Assembly (NCBI RefSeq): GCF_001952855.1
Contig: NZ_LPNO01000013.1
Span: 370,970 to 434,969 of the forward strand
From: Pseudomonas sp. ATCC PTA-122608
Lineage (GTDB): Bacteria; Pseudomonadota; Gammaproteobacteria; Pseudomonadales; Pseudomonadaceae
Length of the DNA stretch: 64,000 nt
Direction of reading: 5' to 3'
The notes beneath the pieces are model-generated. The model had not been told where the DNA came from. It worked only from the letters and a program-made list of their open reading frames with translations, and did no database searches. Positions 46,161-55,695 of the stretch are shown one piece after another. Position 1 is the first letter of the stretch; each line of letters starts with the position of its first letter. The position numbers and the translations under genes were made by a program.

Positions 46161-47777
46161 TCAAAACCGCGCTGCACCAAAGCTGTTGGGCTGTAGTTGC
46201 CGCACTTCGGCCTCGTGGCAGATGTCCAGTAGAAATCCGAGCAAGGTCCGTGTGTCCCGGGGGTCAATCAGCCCGTCGTCCCACAGGTTTGCGCTGCCGT
46301 AGAGGGCGGTGGACTGGCTGTCGAGTTTCTGTGCGGTGACCTGTTCGAGCATGTCGAGCACCTTGGGGTCGGGCACCAGGCCGTCTTTCAATTGCTTGGC
46401 TTCGGTTACGATCCGCAGCACCTTGCCCGCCTGGGCGCCGCCCATCACGGCGGTGCGGCTGTTGGGCCAGGCGAAGATGAAGCGCGGGTCGAGGCCACGG
46501 CCGCACATCGCGTAGTTGCCGGCACCGTAGGAACCACCGACGACGATGGTCAATTTCGGCACCCGGGCATTGGCCACCGCCTGAATCATCTTCGCGCCGT
46601 GCTTGATCACGCCTTGCTGCTCCGACTCGGTGCCCACCATGAAACCAGTGGTGTTGTGGAAGAACAGCAGCGGCGTCTGGCTCTGGTCGCACAGCTGGAT
46701 AAATTGCGCGGCCTTGCTCGCGCCCTTCGGTGTGATCGGCCCGTTGTTGCCGATAAAACCACAGGCGCGGCCCTGGATATGCAAATGGCCGCAGACGGTG
46801 TGCGGATCGAACTCGCCCTTGAACTCCAGGAAGTTGGAACCGTCCGCCAGTCGCGCGAGGATTTCGCGCACGTCGTAGGGCTTTTTCGGATCGTCGGGGA
46901 TCAGCCCCAGCAGCTCTTCAATCGGGTACAACGGCTCGCTATAAGCGCGCTTTGGCACAGGCGGCAAGCGGTCATCCCATGGCAACAGGCTGACGATCTC
47001 ACGCACGATGCGCACACCGTCAGCGTCGTTTTCCGCCAGGTATTCGGCAGTGCCGGCGGTTTGCACGTGCATCTCGGCGCCGCCCAGTTCTTCATCGGTG
47101 GCGACTTCGCCGGTGGCCGCCTTGAGCAGCGGCGGGCCGGCCAAAAACAGCTTGGCCTTGCCGCGCACCACCACCACGTAATCCGAAAGCCCCGGCTGAT
47201 AGGCGCCGCCCGCCGTGGCCGAGCCATGCACCACGGTGATCTGCGGCAAACCCATGGCCGACATCCGCGCCTGGTTGGCGAAGCTGCGTGCGCCTTCGAC
47301 GAAAATCTCGGCAGCGTAGTTGAGGTTGGCGCCGCCGCTTTCTGCGAGCGTCACCACCGGCAGTTTGTTTTCCATGGCGATCTGTTGCAGGCGCAGGGAT
47401 TTTTTCAGGCCCGAGGGGGAAATGGTTCCGCCCTTGATCGCACTGTTATTGGCTACCACCAGCATGCGCACGCCGCTGACGTAGCCGATGCCGGCGATCA
47501 ACCCGCCACCGGCAGCGCTGCCGTCCTTGTCGTCGTGCAGTTTGTAGCCGGCCAGGCTTGCCAGTTCGAGGAACGGCGCGCCAGGGTCCAGCAGCAAATT
47601 CAGGCGTTCCCGTGGCAGCAGTTGCCCGCGCTTGTCGAACTTGGCCTTGGCTTCGGCGGCCTTGCTCAACAGGTTTTGCTCCAGCTGGCGCAGTTGATTG
47701 ACGCCTGTGAGCATTGCTTCGCGGTTCTGCGCGAATTGCGGGCTGTGGGCGTCGAGTTGCGAGTCGATCACCGGCAT
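46161..47777 (-). CDS. atuC: AtuC, geranyl-CoA carboxylase beta subunit
   Basis: The 538-residue carboxyltransferase has two crotonase-like halves, with VVTLAESGGANLNYAAEIF, GLPQITVVHGSATAGGAYQ and GSYGAGNYAMCGRGLDPRF. Length equals the P. aeruginosa AtuC (538). It pairs with AtuF. The ribosome site GGAG overlaps the atuB stop region. Confidence 0.92.
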   Translation of the reverse strand: MPVIDSQLDAHSPQFAQNREAMLTGVNQLRQLEQNLLSKAAEAKAKFDKRGQLLPRERLNLLLDPGAPFLELASLAGYKLHDDKDGSAAGGGLIAGIGYVSGVRMLVVANNSAIKGGTISPSGLKKSLRLQQIAMENKLPVVTLAESGGANLNYAAEIFVEGARSFANQARMSAMGLPQITVVHGSATAGGAYQPGLSDYVVVVRGKAKLFLAGPPLLKAATGEVATDEELGGAEMHVQTAGTAEYLAENDADGVRIVREIVSLLPWDDRLPPVPKRAYSEPLYPIEELLGLIPDDPKKPYDVREILARLADGSNFLEFKGEFDPHTVCGHLHIQGRACGFIGNNGPITPKGASKAAQFIQLCDQSQTPLLFFHNTTGFMVGTESEQQGVIKHGAKMIQAVANARVPKLTIVVGGSYGAGNYAMCGRGLDPRFIFAWPNSRTAVMGGAQAGKVLRIVTEAKQLKDGLVPDPKVLDMLEQVTAQKLDSQSTALYGSANLWDDGLIDPRDTRTLLGFLLDICHEAEVRQLQPNSFGAARF

Positions 47778-47780
47778 GGC

Positions 47781-48653
47781 TTATTTCTCCTCCTTGAGCA
47801 CGTCCGGCAAGTACGCCCGGTGGAAACCGTTAAAGGACGCACTCGGCGGTTGCGCCTTGTGCAGCGGCCAGGCGCGGCTGCCGAGGCTGGCGGCGCCGTC
47901 GATGCGCAAGGTGCTGCCGCTGACGAACGCCGCGGCAGGGCTGAGTAAAAATACAATCGCCGCGCTGACTTCCGATTCGGTGCCGATGCGTTTTAGCGGT
48001 ACATGCTCGCGCAAGGTCGGGATCACCGCCTTGAACGCGCCTTCGTAAGTATCCATGCCACTCGATGCAATCCAGCCCGGCGCCACGGCGTTGACCCGCA
48101 CCCCGGCGTAACCCCATTCGAATGCAGCGGTCTTGGTGAAGTTGTCCATGCCCGAACGTGCCGCGCCGGAGTGGCCCATGCCCGGCATGCCGCCCCACAT
48201 GTCGGCGAGCATATTGACGATGGACCCGCCGTGCGTGCTCATGCACTGGTTGAACACTTCCCGGGCCATCAGGAAACCGCCCACCAGGTTGGTGCGCAAC
48301 ACCGTTTCAAAGCCCTTCTGATTGATCGACGCGAGCGGCGAGGGGTACTGGCCGCCGGCGTTGTTCACCAGGCCATGAACCGGGCCGTGCTCCTGGAGGA
48401 TCTGGCTGATCAGCGCCTTGACCGCTTCTTCATCACGAATATCGCAGGCCTGCCAGCTGGCGCGGCCGCCGTCTTCATTGATCTCCGCCGCGACCGTTTG
48501 CAGTTTTTCCGGTTTGCGTCCCACCAGGATCACATGGGCGCCGAGAGCTGCCAGCTCGTGGGCGGTGCAGCGGCCAATGCCACTGCCGCCGCCGGTAACG
48601 ATGATGGTCTGCCCCTGGAACAAGTCGGCTTTGAAGATCGAGTCGAAGGCCAC
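47781..48653 (-). CDS. atuB: AtuB, short-chain dehydrogenase
   Basis: The 290-residue SDR has TGGGSGIGRCTAHELAALG (cofactor), NNAGG, and a catalytic region that reads HSGAARSGMDNFTKT. The usual YxxxK motif is not obvious, as the Tyr position in this stretch has S/G A/R. Its GTG start has AAAGGA upstream. The position fits AtuB, proposed to oxidise citronellol or citronellal. It lies 3 nt from atuC. Confidence 0.85.
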   Translation of the reverse strand: MAFDSIFKADLFQGQTIIVTGGGSGIGRCTAHELAALGAHVILVGRKPEKLQTVAAEINEDGGRASWQACDIRDEEAVKALISQILQEHGPVHGLVNNAGGQYPSPLASINQKGFETVLRTNLVGGFLMAREVFNQCMSTHGGSIVNMLADMWGGMPGMGHSGAARSGMDNFTKTAAFEWGYAGVRVNAVAPGWIASSGMDTYEGAFKAVIPTLREHVPLKRIGTESEVSAAIVFLLSPAAAFVSGSTLRIDGAASLGSRAWPLHKAQPPSASFNGFHRAYLPDVLKEEK

Positions 48654-48665
48654 GGCGTGGGTCCT

Positions 48666-50444
48666 TTAAGTGAATTGATCGGCAATGTGCTGCGGCACGG
48701 CAATCGGTATTTCCAGCAGTTGCTGGGCGAAGGCCTTGCCTTGGGGGTCGATGCGCAGGCTGGCAATCCCGCCGCCGCCCAAGGCGTTTTCCAGCAGGAA
48801 GTTCAGGCTGTGGCTGCCCGGCAAGTACCAGCGTTCGACGCGGCCGTGGATCGGGTCGAGCACGTGGCTCATCCAGTCGACGATCACTTCGGGGGTCAAC
48901 GCTTCGGCGATCCACGGCAGGTATTCGGGCTCGCGGGCGATCACGCCGATGTTGCTGTGGTTGCCCTTGTCGCCAGAGCGCGCCACGGCCAGTTTGATCA
49001 GCGGCACGTTGGCGTCGGCGCGGCCTTGGGGTTTGGGCGGGTCGATCAAGGCGATGGAAGTGTTCAGCGGTGCGGTGCCAGGCAATTCGCAGGCATGCCG
49101 CTCGCCAAGAAAGTCGACCTGCAATTGGCAGGCGCTTTTATCGATCAGGAACGAAAACAGCCGAATCAGCGGATACACCGTGGGCCGCCCGCCGACGATC
49201 CCGGTGAGCCCCGGCGCCATGCCGGTGGCCGCCTGGGCGATCTCTCTGGCGAACAGCACCAGCGCCTGTTTGCTCGGGTGACGCACCGCCAGTTTCACCA
49301 CCACTTCGCGGCAGTCCTGGCGTTGGGCGTGGGGGCCGTAGGTGGCTTCGCTGCCCAACAGTTCGATGTTGACGTCGGTGTAGGGCGCCCAGCCGCGCTG
49401 GCTTAACAGCTCTGAGGTTTTGTTGATGATCGCCTGGCTGACCCGCTCGGCCTTGGCCACCGCGTCGATCCCGGCAATCAGGCAACTGGCGGTGCAGCGA
49501 AAGCCGTCCGGGTAAGTGGCGCTGACCTTGTACTGGTCGGTGGGCGGCAGGCCTTTGGCGCCGTGCAGGTGCACGCGGTTTTTGCCTTGTTGCTGGAGCT
49601 TTACGTGGCTGAAGTCGCAGATCACGTCGGGCAACAGGTAGGCGCGCGGGTCGCCGATTTCATACAGCAATTGCTCGGCGACGCTCAGTTCGCTGATCAG
49701 CCCGCCGGTGCCGTCGACTTTACTGACGGTGAACTGGCCGTCGGCGCTGACCTCCACAATCGGGAAGCCGATGTGTTCGTAGTCCGGCACCTCGCGCCAA
49801 TCGGTGAAGTTGCCGCCGGTGCACTGGGCGCCACATTCGATGATATGCCCAGCCAGTGCCGCCTGGGCCAGGCGGTCGTAGTCCTGCCAGGACCAGTCGA
49901 ATTCATGCACCAGCGCCGCGCTCACCACGGCGCTATCGACCACACGGCCGGTGATGACGATGTCGGCGCCCAGCTTCAACGCCTGCACGATGCCCGGCGC
50001 GCCGAGGTAAGCGTTGGTGGACACGCACATCGCCGGCAAAGGTGCGCCGCTGAACATGTCGGTGATGCCGTGCAGTTGCTTGAACTGCGGTTGCAGGTCA
50101 TCCCCCAGCAGCACGGCGATCTTCAACGGGATTTGCGCCTGGTCGCAGGCCGCCTGCAACGCGGCGGCGCAGGCCTGGGGGTTGATGCCGCCGGCATTGC
50201 TGATCACGCGGATGCCCTGGCGCTGGATATCCGCCAGCAGTGGCGTCAGCACCTCGATGAAATCCGTGGCATAGCCGGCCTGGGGATCTTTCATCCGTGC
50301 CCCGGCGAGGATCGACATGGTGACTTCGGCCAAGTAGTCGAACACCAGGTAATCCAGCGCACCGCCTCCTACCAACTGCGCAGCGGCGGTGCAGGTGTCG
50401 CCCCAGAAGGCGCTGGCGCAGCCGATGCGTACCGTCTTGTTCAT
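48666..50444 (-). CDS. atuA: AtuA, acyclic terpene utilisation protein (DUF1446)
   Basis: The 592-residue protein belongs to the DUF1446 family, with blocks [44 protein letters not shown] and [20 protein letters not shown]. AtuA is required for growth on citronellol, but its biochemical role is not settled. It is the first gene of the operon, divergent from atuR. ATG 50444 is the start. Confidence 0.92.
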   Translation of the reverse strand: MNKTVRIGCASAFWGDTCTAAAQLVGGGALDYLVFDYLAEVTMSILAGARMKDPQAGYATDFIEVLTPLLADIQRQGIRVISNAGGINPQACAAALQAACDQAQIPLKIAVLLGDDLQPQFKQLHGITDMFSGAPLPAMCVSTNAYLGAPGIVQALKLGADIVITGRVVDSAVVSAALVHEFDWSWQDYDRLAQAALAGHIIECGAQCTGGNFTDWREVPDYEHIGFPIVEVSADGQFTVSKVDGTGGLISELSVAEQLLYEIGDPRAYLLPDVICDFSHVKLQQQGKNRVHLHGAKGLPPTDQYKVSATYPDGFRCTASCLIAGIDAVAKAERVSQAIINKTSELLSQRGWAPYTDVNIELLGSEATYGPHAQRQDCREVVVKLAVRHPSKQALVLFAREIAQAATGMAPGLTGIVGGRPTVYPLIRLFSFLIDKSACQLQVDFLGERHACELPGTAPLNTSIALIDPPKPQGRADANVPLIKLAVARSGDKGNHSNIGVIAREPEYLPWIAEALTPEVIVDWMSHVLDPIHGRVERWYLPGSHSLNFLLENALGGGGIASLRIDPQGKAFAQQLLEIPIAVPQHIADQFT

Positions 50445-50481
50445 GGGGCGTCCTTCCTCTGGTTTGCTGGTACCAACACTA

Positions 50482-50540
50482 CCAAGCAAGCGCTTGGTTT
50501 GTAAACTCTGGTCACAACTTTGCCCCAAGCGCTTGCTTGG
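50482..50540. promoter_or_regulatory. Paired AtuR operators
   Basis: CCAAGCAAGCGCTTGG (50482-50497) and its exact reverse complement CCAAGCGCTTGCTTGG (50525-50540) lie in the atuA-atuR intergenic region. In P. aeruginosa AtuR binds two inverted repeats in the same place, so these are very probably its operators. Confidence 0.85.
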
Positions 50541-50598
50541 TTGGCTGCCACGGCCTAAATTGCCGCCCAAGACGTAACCAGAAGTTAAGGAGAGCAGC

Positions 50599-51222
50599 AT
50601 GGATGAGCAAAAAGCCCTGCGGGTGATGCGCACCATGGTCGACGCCGGCCAATTGACCGACCCCGACAGTGCCCGTGGCAAGTTGCTGCAAACCGCGGCC
50701 CACCTGTTTCGCAACAAAGGCTTTGAGCGCACCACCGTGCGTGACCTGGCCGGCGCGGTCGGGATCCAGTCCGGCAGCATCTTTCATCACTTCAAGAGCA
50801 AGGACGAAATCCTGCGGGCGGTGATGGAGGAAACCATCCACTACAACACCGCCCTGATGCGCGCCTCCCTGGCCGAGGCGAACAACGTGCGCGAGCGGGT
50901 GCTGGCGCTGATTCGCTGCGAATTGCAGTCGATCATGGGCGGCAGCGGCGAGGCGATGGCGGTGCTGGTGTATGAATGGCGGTCACTGTCGGCCGAGGGC
51001 CAGGCCCAGGTACTGGCCTTGCGCGATATCTACGAAGACATTTGGTTGCAGGTGCTGGGGGAGGCGAAAAACGCCGGTTATATCCGGGGCGATGTGTTTA
51101 TCACCCGGCGTTTCCTGACCGGCGCCCTGTCCTGGACCACCACCTGGTTTCGCGCCCAGGGCAGCATGACCCTGGAGCAACTGGCCGACGAAGCCCTGCT
51201 AATGGTTTTGAAAGCTGACTAG
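50599..51222 (+). CDS. atuR: AtuR, TetR-family repressor of the terpene genes
   Basis: The 207-residue TetR protein has the helix-turn-helix [22 protein letters not shown] at about 45-66, with a C-terminal ligand-binding domain. AAGGAGAG precedes the ATG. It is divergent from atuA and flanked by paired operators, matching the known repressor that releases DNA with acyl-CoA intermediates or terpenes. Confidence 0.92.
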   Translation: MDEQKALRVMRTMVDAGQLTDPDSARGKLLQTAAHLFRNKGFERTTVRDLAGAVGIQSGSIFHHFKSKDEILRAVMEETIHYNTALMRASLAEANNVRERVLALIRCELQSIMGGSGEAMAVLVYEWRSLSAEGQAQVLALRDIYEDIWLQVLGEAKNAGYIRGDVFITRRFLTGALSWTTTWFRAQGSMTLEQLADEALLMVLKAD

Positions 51223-51321
51223 CCCGTTCGCGCAAGCTATTAATTGTGTGGCAGAAAGTTGTCTCGCTAGACAAAAACGCCTAGCTTAGCGGGATCAAAG
51301 TTTTCGACGGTGTGTGCCTTG

Positions 51322-52110
51322 ATGTTTTCGCCCTGGCGATTGGCTGCAGGACTCTCAATATTGGCACTTGGCACACTGTGGCTGATGCCGGCTTCGGCCG
51401 CTCAGTTGGTGAGGGTAGGGGCTGCGCATTTTCCGCCGTACACCGTGCGCCCGGAGCAGGGCGCCGACACCGGGTTGCTGCCGCAATTGCTGGAAGCCTT
51501 GAATGCCCTGCAAACCGATTACCAGTTTGTGCTGGTGCCCACCTCGATCCCCCGGCGCTTTCGCGATTTCCAGCAAGGCCGGGTGGATATGGCGATCTTC
51601 GAAAATCCGGCATGGGGTTGGCAGGACATCCCCCACACGGCAGTCGACATGGGCCTGGAAGACGCGGAAATCTTCGTCGCCCAGCGTGAGCCCGGCCGCG
51701 ACCAATCGTACTTCACTGAGCTGACCGGCAAGCGCCTGGCGGTGTTCAGCGGCTATCACTACGCGTTCGCCAACTTCAACCCCGACCCCAGGAACATGGC
51801 GGAGCACTTCAACGCCACCTTGACCTATTCCCACGACAGCAACCTGTTGATGGTCGCCCGGGGCCGCGCCGACATTGCATTGGTAACACGCTCCTACCTC
51901 AGCGATTTCCTGGTGCGCAACACCGAGACGGCGGGGCAGTTCCTGGTGTCCGAGCGGATTGACCAGGTGTACCACCATTTCGCGCTGCTGCGGCCCAAGG
52001 CGCCGATCACGGGGCCGGTGTTCGCCGGGCTGCTCAAGCAACTGCGGGACAATGGCCAGTTGCTGAAGATCTTCGAGCCTTACCGCATCGATGTGATGCC
52101 GGTGCCGTGA
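51322..52110 (+). CDS. Periplasmic amino acid-type binding protein
   Basis: The 262-residue precursor has a signal peptide (about 1-27, ending PASAAQLVR). The mature protein is of the small extracellular solute-binding type (family 3), with FPPYTVRPEQGADTGLLPQL and RLAVFSGYHYAFANF. No permease or ATPase is nearby, so it may be an orphan sensor or receptor. ATG 51322 is chosen; GTG 51310 and TTG 51319 are alternatives, none with a strong ribosome site. Confidence 0.85.
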   Translation: MFSPWRLAAGLSILALGTLWLMPASAAQLVRVGAAHFPPYTVRPEQGADTGLLPQLLEALNALQTDYQFVLVPTSIPRRFRDFQQGRVDMAIFENPAWGWQDIPHTAVDMGLEDAEIFVAQREPGRDQSYFTELTGKRLAVFSGYHYAFANFNPDPRNMAEHFNATLTYSHDSNLLMVARGRADIALVTRSYLSDFLVRNTETAGQFLVSERIDQVYHHFALLRPKAPITGPVFAGLLKQLRDNGQLLKIFEPYRIDVMPVP

Positions 52111-52115
52111 TCGTC

Positions 52116-52139
52116 TAAATTTTTGCCCCTGGCTCACGT
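52116..52139 (+). promoter_or_regulatory. PvdS-type (iron-starvation) promoter of the acetyltransferase
   Basis: TAAAT at 52116-52120 and CGT at 52137-52139 are separated by exactly 16 bases, an exact match to the PvdS consensus. It is 37 bp before the acetyltransferase start. Confidence 0.85.
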
Positions 52140-52176
52140 CACTTGTTGAACTGTCGACGATTCGTGAGCCCATCCC

Positions 52177-53190
52177 ATGTCCAATCTGAATGACCTGTCT
52201 GTCCTGCCGTTGCCGGCGGGGCCTGCCCTGAATGCTGATGAAACTGACAGCCGTCTGAGCCTGACCCTTGAGGGGCAGCCGCTGATTCGTTTGCGCCTTG
52301 AACGGGGTGATGAGCTGCTGGTGCATTTGCAGGAGCCCGACCGTGTGCCGGCTGCCCGTGCTTTGTGGGCGGCGTGTTACTGGCTGTTTACCAAAGAGCC
52401 TGAGCGTCAACGGCTGGCCTGGCGTCTTGAGCATGCGCCGGAGGATGCGTTGCGCAGTGGGTTGCTGGTGGCGACCGAGGTTGCCGGGCAGTTTTATTGT
52501 GAGCGCACGTTGTTTTGGCAGTTGCCGCAACCGTGGTTGGGGCAGTCGCTCACAGGGACTTATCCGCAGCAGATGATTATCAGTGGTGGCAAGCGCCATC
52601 CCGCTCGCGCGCCGAAGCCTCGGGGTGAGGTTTATCGGCGGTTTGATGCGCGGTTGGGGGCTTGGATTTCGCTGCGCACGGTTGAGATTGACGTCGATCT
52701 GGCGCGATTCAATCGTTGGCAGAACAGTACGCGGGTGGCGAATTTCTGGCAGGAAAGTGGCAGCCTGGAGCAGCATCGGGAGTATCTGGACAAGCTGGAC
52801 GCGGATCCCCATGCGTTGACGTTGATCGGGTGTTTCGACGATGAGCCGTTTGCGTATTTCGAGGCGTATTGGGCCAAGGAAGATCGGATTGCGCCGTTCT
52901 ATGACGTGGCGGATTACGATCGCGGGATTCATATGTTGGTGGGTGAGGAGCATCACCGGGGGCCGCATAAGGTTGCGAGTTGGTTGTCGGCGTTGGTGCA
53001 TTACCTGTTTCTTGATGATCCGCGTACGCAGCGTGTGGTGGCGGAGCCTCGGGCGGATAACGGGCGGATGATTGGGCATATGCAGAATCAGTGTTTCCAC
53101 TGTGAGAAGGAGTTTGATTTTCCGCATAAGCGGGCGGCGTTGATGATCCTGGGGCGGGAGCGGTTTTTTGAGCGGTGTGGGTTGGTTTGA
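52177..53190 (+). CDS. IucB/PvdYII-type siderophore N-acetyltransferase
   Basis: The 337-residue GNAT-family protein has an N-terminal region and a C-terminal acetyltransferase domain of the IucB/RhbD/AlcB type (about 165-330), with ARFNRWQNSTRVANFWQESG and ALTLIGCFDDEPFAYFEAYW. Homologues acylate hydroxylated lysine or ornithine in siderophores. The exact PvdS-type promoter links it to pyoverdine. It may N-acetylate hydroxyornithine, as PvdYII does; the substrate is inferred. Its stop is 8 bp before element E. Confidence 0.88.
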   Translation: MSNLNDLSVLPLPAGPALNADETDSRLSLTLEGQPLIRLRLERGDELLVHLQEPDRVPAARALWAACYWLFTKEPERQRLAWRLEHAPEDALRSGLLVATEVAGQFYCERTLFWQLPQPWLGQSLTGTYPQQMIISGGKRHPARAPKPRGEVYRRFDARLGAWISLRTVEIDVDLARFNRWQNSTRVANFWQESGSLEQHREYLDKLDADPHALTLIGCFDDEPFAYFEAYWAKEDRIAPFYDVADYDRGIHMLVGEEHHRGPHKVASWLSALVHYLFLDDPRTQRVVAEPRADNGRMIGHMQNQCFHCEKEFDFPHKRAALMILGRERFFERCGLV

Positions 53191-53198
53191 TCGGGGGC

Positions 53199-54026
53199 AT
53201 ATCCGTTGTTTAGGTCACGGCCTCCTAGGGTTCCGCTCTTACAGCGGGTCACTTTTGAAAAGCCGGAATGCCGGCCCAGTCAAAAGTAACCAAAACGCTC
53301 TGCCCCGCCTGTCGGCACCTCGCCTAGGCTCGGTGTTCCCTCACTCCGGCACCGCGAAGCGGGCCGCCGCGACGGGCCATCCATGGCCCGGCGCGGCTAA
53401 ACCGGCGTCCTGCCGGTTTACCCGCTCCGCAATACCTGCGTTCGGCCTCGGGCTGAATGGGGCAGTCAGATCAAGATCAAAAGCAAGAGCACAGCGGCCT
53501 ACAGGCCGGCTTGAGTGTTAGAAGCAGAGGCAAGATCCAGAGCGAAAGCAGAGCTGCTTTTCTGTAGGAGCGAGCTTGCTCGCGAAAAACCTGAGAACGC
53601 CGCGTTCATCCTGAATGCCCGCGTCATCGTTAACGACCTTCGCGAGCAAGCCCGCTCCCACATTTGGACCGTGCCCGCTTTAGCTTTTGATTTAGCCTTT
53701 GCTTCACCACACTCAAGCCGGCCTGTAGGCCGCTGTGCTCTTGATCTGCTTTTGATCTTGATCTTAGGCGCCCCGTTAAACCACGCTGGCCGAACGCAGG
53801 CTTTGGAGCGTGGGTAACCCGGCAGGACGCCGGGTTAGCCGCGCCGGGCCATGGATGGCCCGTCGCGGCGGCCCACGCTCCAAAGCCGGAGTGAGGGCAC
53901 ACCGAGCATTAGCGAGGTGCCGAGTGGTGGGGCAAGAGCCTTTTGGTTACTTTTGGGCTCTTTTCAAAAGTGACCCGCTGTAAGAGCGGCACCGATCGAA
54001 GCCATCACCCAAATAACGGATATACA
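53199..54026. repeat. Large nested inverted-repeat element, copy E
   Basis: This 828-bp element separates the acetyltransferase gene from convergent pvdS. The X arm is at the left and the Y arm at the right; the REP doublet lies at 53564-53661. Its central segment (GCACAGCGGCC to the second REP) appears identical to copy A, 43 kb away, and its left arm shares a variant segment with copy D. Confidence 0.9.
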
Positions 54027-54043
54027 CCCAGCAGCAGAGCCAA

Positions 54044-54595
54044 TCAAACCCGCCGCGCAAACGTGTCGCTATGAGTCCCGGAAACCTTCCGGCAATGCAC
54101 CAGCGCATCCCGAATCATGAAGTTCACGAGCGTCGGCGAAACCCCCAGCTCCTTGGCAATATCCTTCTGCGGCACCCCATGCAACCGGTACATCTCAAAC
54201 GCATAACGCGTGCGTTGAGGCAACTGCGTCAACGCATCCGCGATATTTTCCAGCGTCGAAAAGTTGATGTGCGATGTCTCAGGCGAAGCCCCGTGAATAA
54301 CCACATTCAAGCCTTCCTCTTCAGTGCCGGAGTATTTCAACTCAAGCGCCTGCTTACGGTAGTGATCAATGGCCAGGTTACGCACGATCTGAAACAGGTA
54401 ACTCAGCTGCGCCTTGAACGACGACGTGATGGTGGGTGCCGATTGCAACCGGAAGTACGCGTCTTGCACCACGTCTTCGGCGCGGGACCGGCAGCCGGTA
54501 ATGCGTGCTGCGATCTTGACCAAGATCAGTCGGTTATCGACGAAGGCCTGGAGTAGGGGTGAGTCGCACCTGCCTGTGGATACTTGTTCCGTCAT
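54044..54595 (-). CDS. pvdS: PvdS, extracytoplasmic sigma factor for pyoverdine
   Basis: The 183-residue sigma factor has sigma-2 (about 15-85; SRAEDVVQDAYFRLQSAPT; YLFQIVRNLAIDHYRKQAL) and sigma-4 (about 110-165; GVPQKDIAKELGVSPTLVNF). The sequence is close to P. aeruginosa PvdS throughout. ATG 54595 follows AAGGTGA; a GTG at 54604 adds three residues. It directs transcription of pyoverdine genes under iron limitation and is controlled by Fur. Confidence 0.97.
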   Translation of the reverse strand: MTEQVSTGRCDSPLLQAFVDNRLILVKIAARITGCRSRAEDVVQDAYFRLQSAPTITSSFKAQLSYLFQIVRNLAIDHYRKQALELKYSGTEEEGLNVVIHGASPETSHINFSTLENIADALTQLPQRTRYAFEMYRLHGVPQKDIAKELGVSPTLVNFMIRDALVHCRKVSGTHSDTFARRV

Positions 54596-54679
54596 GGAAA
54601 TCACCTTGCTGCAAAAGAGGTTGGGGGAGGGCGTCCTTGCTGAGGCCTCCTACACATCGGGCAACAAATTATGCTTAAT

Positions 54680-54698
54680 GATAATGATTGTCAAATGA
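54680..54698 (-). promoter_or_regulatory. Fur box upstream of pvdS
   Basis: GATAATGATTGTCAAATGA at 54680-54698 matches about 12 of 19 bases of the Fur consensus, with the first nine exact. It is about 85 bp upstream of the pvdS start. Fur repression of pvdS in iron-rich conditions is well known. Confidence 0.8.
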
Positions 54699-54752
54699 GA
54701 AGACGAACTAATCTTATGCTTTATCGATAGGTGTGAACCGCGTCTCGCTGAC

Positions 54753-54776
54753 TAATTATTTCCAGGTGCCATCCGT
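54753..54776 (+). promoter_or_regulatory. PvdS-type promoter of pvdG-pvdL
   Basis: TAATT at 54753-54757 and CGT at 54774-54776 are separated by 16 bases, differing from the TAAAT consensus by one base. It is 97 bp before pvdG and probably drives pvdG-pvdL. Confidence 0.75.
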
Positions 54777-54872
54777 TCTCATGGGTGACAGGCCAGTTAA
54801 CAAACCGGCCAAGGATCAGCGCCTGGAGGAGGACAAAATGGGTTTTTATCGTGTGAGCGGGAGTGGTCTGAA

Positions 54873-55631
54873 ATGAACACGCCGGCTCGATTACGCCTGT
54901 TTTGCCTGCCGTATTCCGGCGCCAGCGCCATGGTCTACAGCCGCTGGCGGCGGGCGCTGCCCGAGTGGTTGCAGGTGCGGCCGCTGGAACTGCCGGGACG
55001 CGGCATGCGCATGGACGAGCCCTTGCAGCGCGATATCAAGGCATTGGCCGCGCAACTGGCCGATGAAATCAGTGCGGAACTGGACGAGCCTTACGCCTTG
55101 TTCGGCCACAGTCTCGGCGGTCTGCTGGCGTTCGAGCTGGCCCATGCCCTGAGTGAGCGTGGTGTACCGCAGCCATTGGCGCTGTTTGCGTCGGGTACCG
55201 CCGGCCCGGCCCGTCGCGATGTCAGCGAATACGCCATCGAGAAAAACGACGAGCAACTGATCGCCCGCCTGCGTGAACTCAAGGGCACCGGCGAAGAGGT
55301 GTTGGCCAATGCCGAACTGATGCAGTTGATGTTGCCGATCCTGCGGGCCGACTTCCTTCTTTGCGGCAGTTTCGAGTATGGCGAGCGCGAGCCGCTGCCC
55401 CTGCCGATCCATGTCTTTGGCGGCAAGCAGGACAGTGTGCGTGCCGACCAACTGCTGGACTGGCAGCAAGACACCGCCAGCGGTTTCTCCCTCGACATGT
55501 TCGACGGTCACCACTTCTTCCTGGTGCAGCACGAGAGTTCTGTACTGCGCTGTGTGCGGCGTTACGCCGACGAACACTTGGCCCGCTGGCGCAATGACGC
55601 CGCGCGGCAGATGGCCCGGGCTGCCGGCTGA
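54873..55631 (+). CDS. pvdG: PvdG, pyoverdine type II thioesterase
   Basis: The 252-residue alpha/beta-hydrolase has the nucleophile motif GHSLGG (Ser80), [14 protein letters not shown] near the N-terminus and a catalytic-His segment DGHHFFL near residue 210-220. It fits a type II thioesterase that removes wrong substrates from carrier domains of the NRPS. It lies 64 bp upstream of pvdL on the same strand and shares a PvdS-type promoter. Confidence 0.93.
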   Translation: MNTPARLRLFCLPYSGASAMVYSRWRRALPEWLQVRPLELPGRGMRMDEPLQRDIKALAAQLADEISAELDEPYALFGHSLGGLLAFELAHALSERGVPQPLALFASGTAGPARRDVSEYAIEKNDEQLIARLRELKGTGEEVLANAELMQLMLPILRADFLLCGSFEYGEREPLPLPIHVFGGKQDSVRADQLLDWQQDTASGFSLDMFDGHHFFLVQHESSVLRCVRRYADEHLARWRNDAARQMARAAG

Positions 55632-55695
55632 ACAAGCCCCCCCTCCGCCACACATTCCCCGATTTCCCAGTAAGCCGATTTCAGGCAGGAACCCC

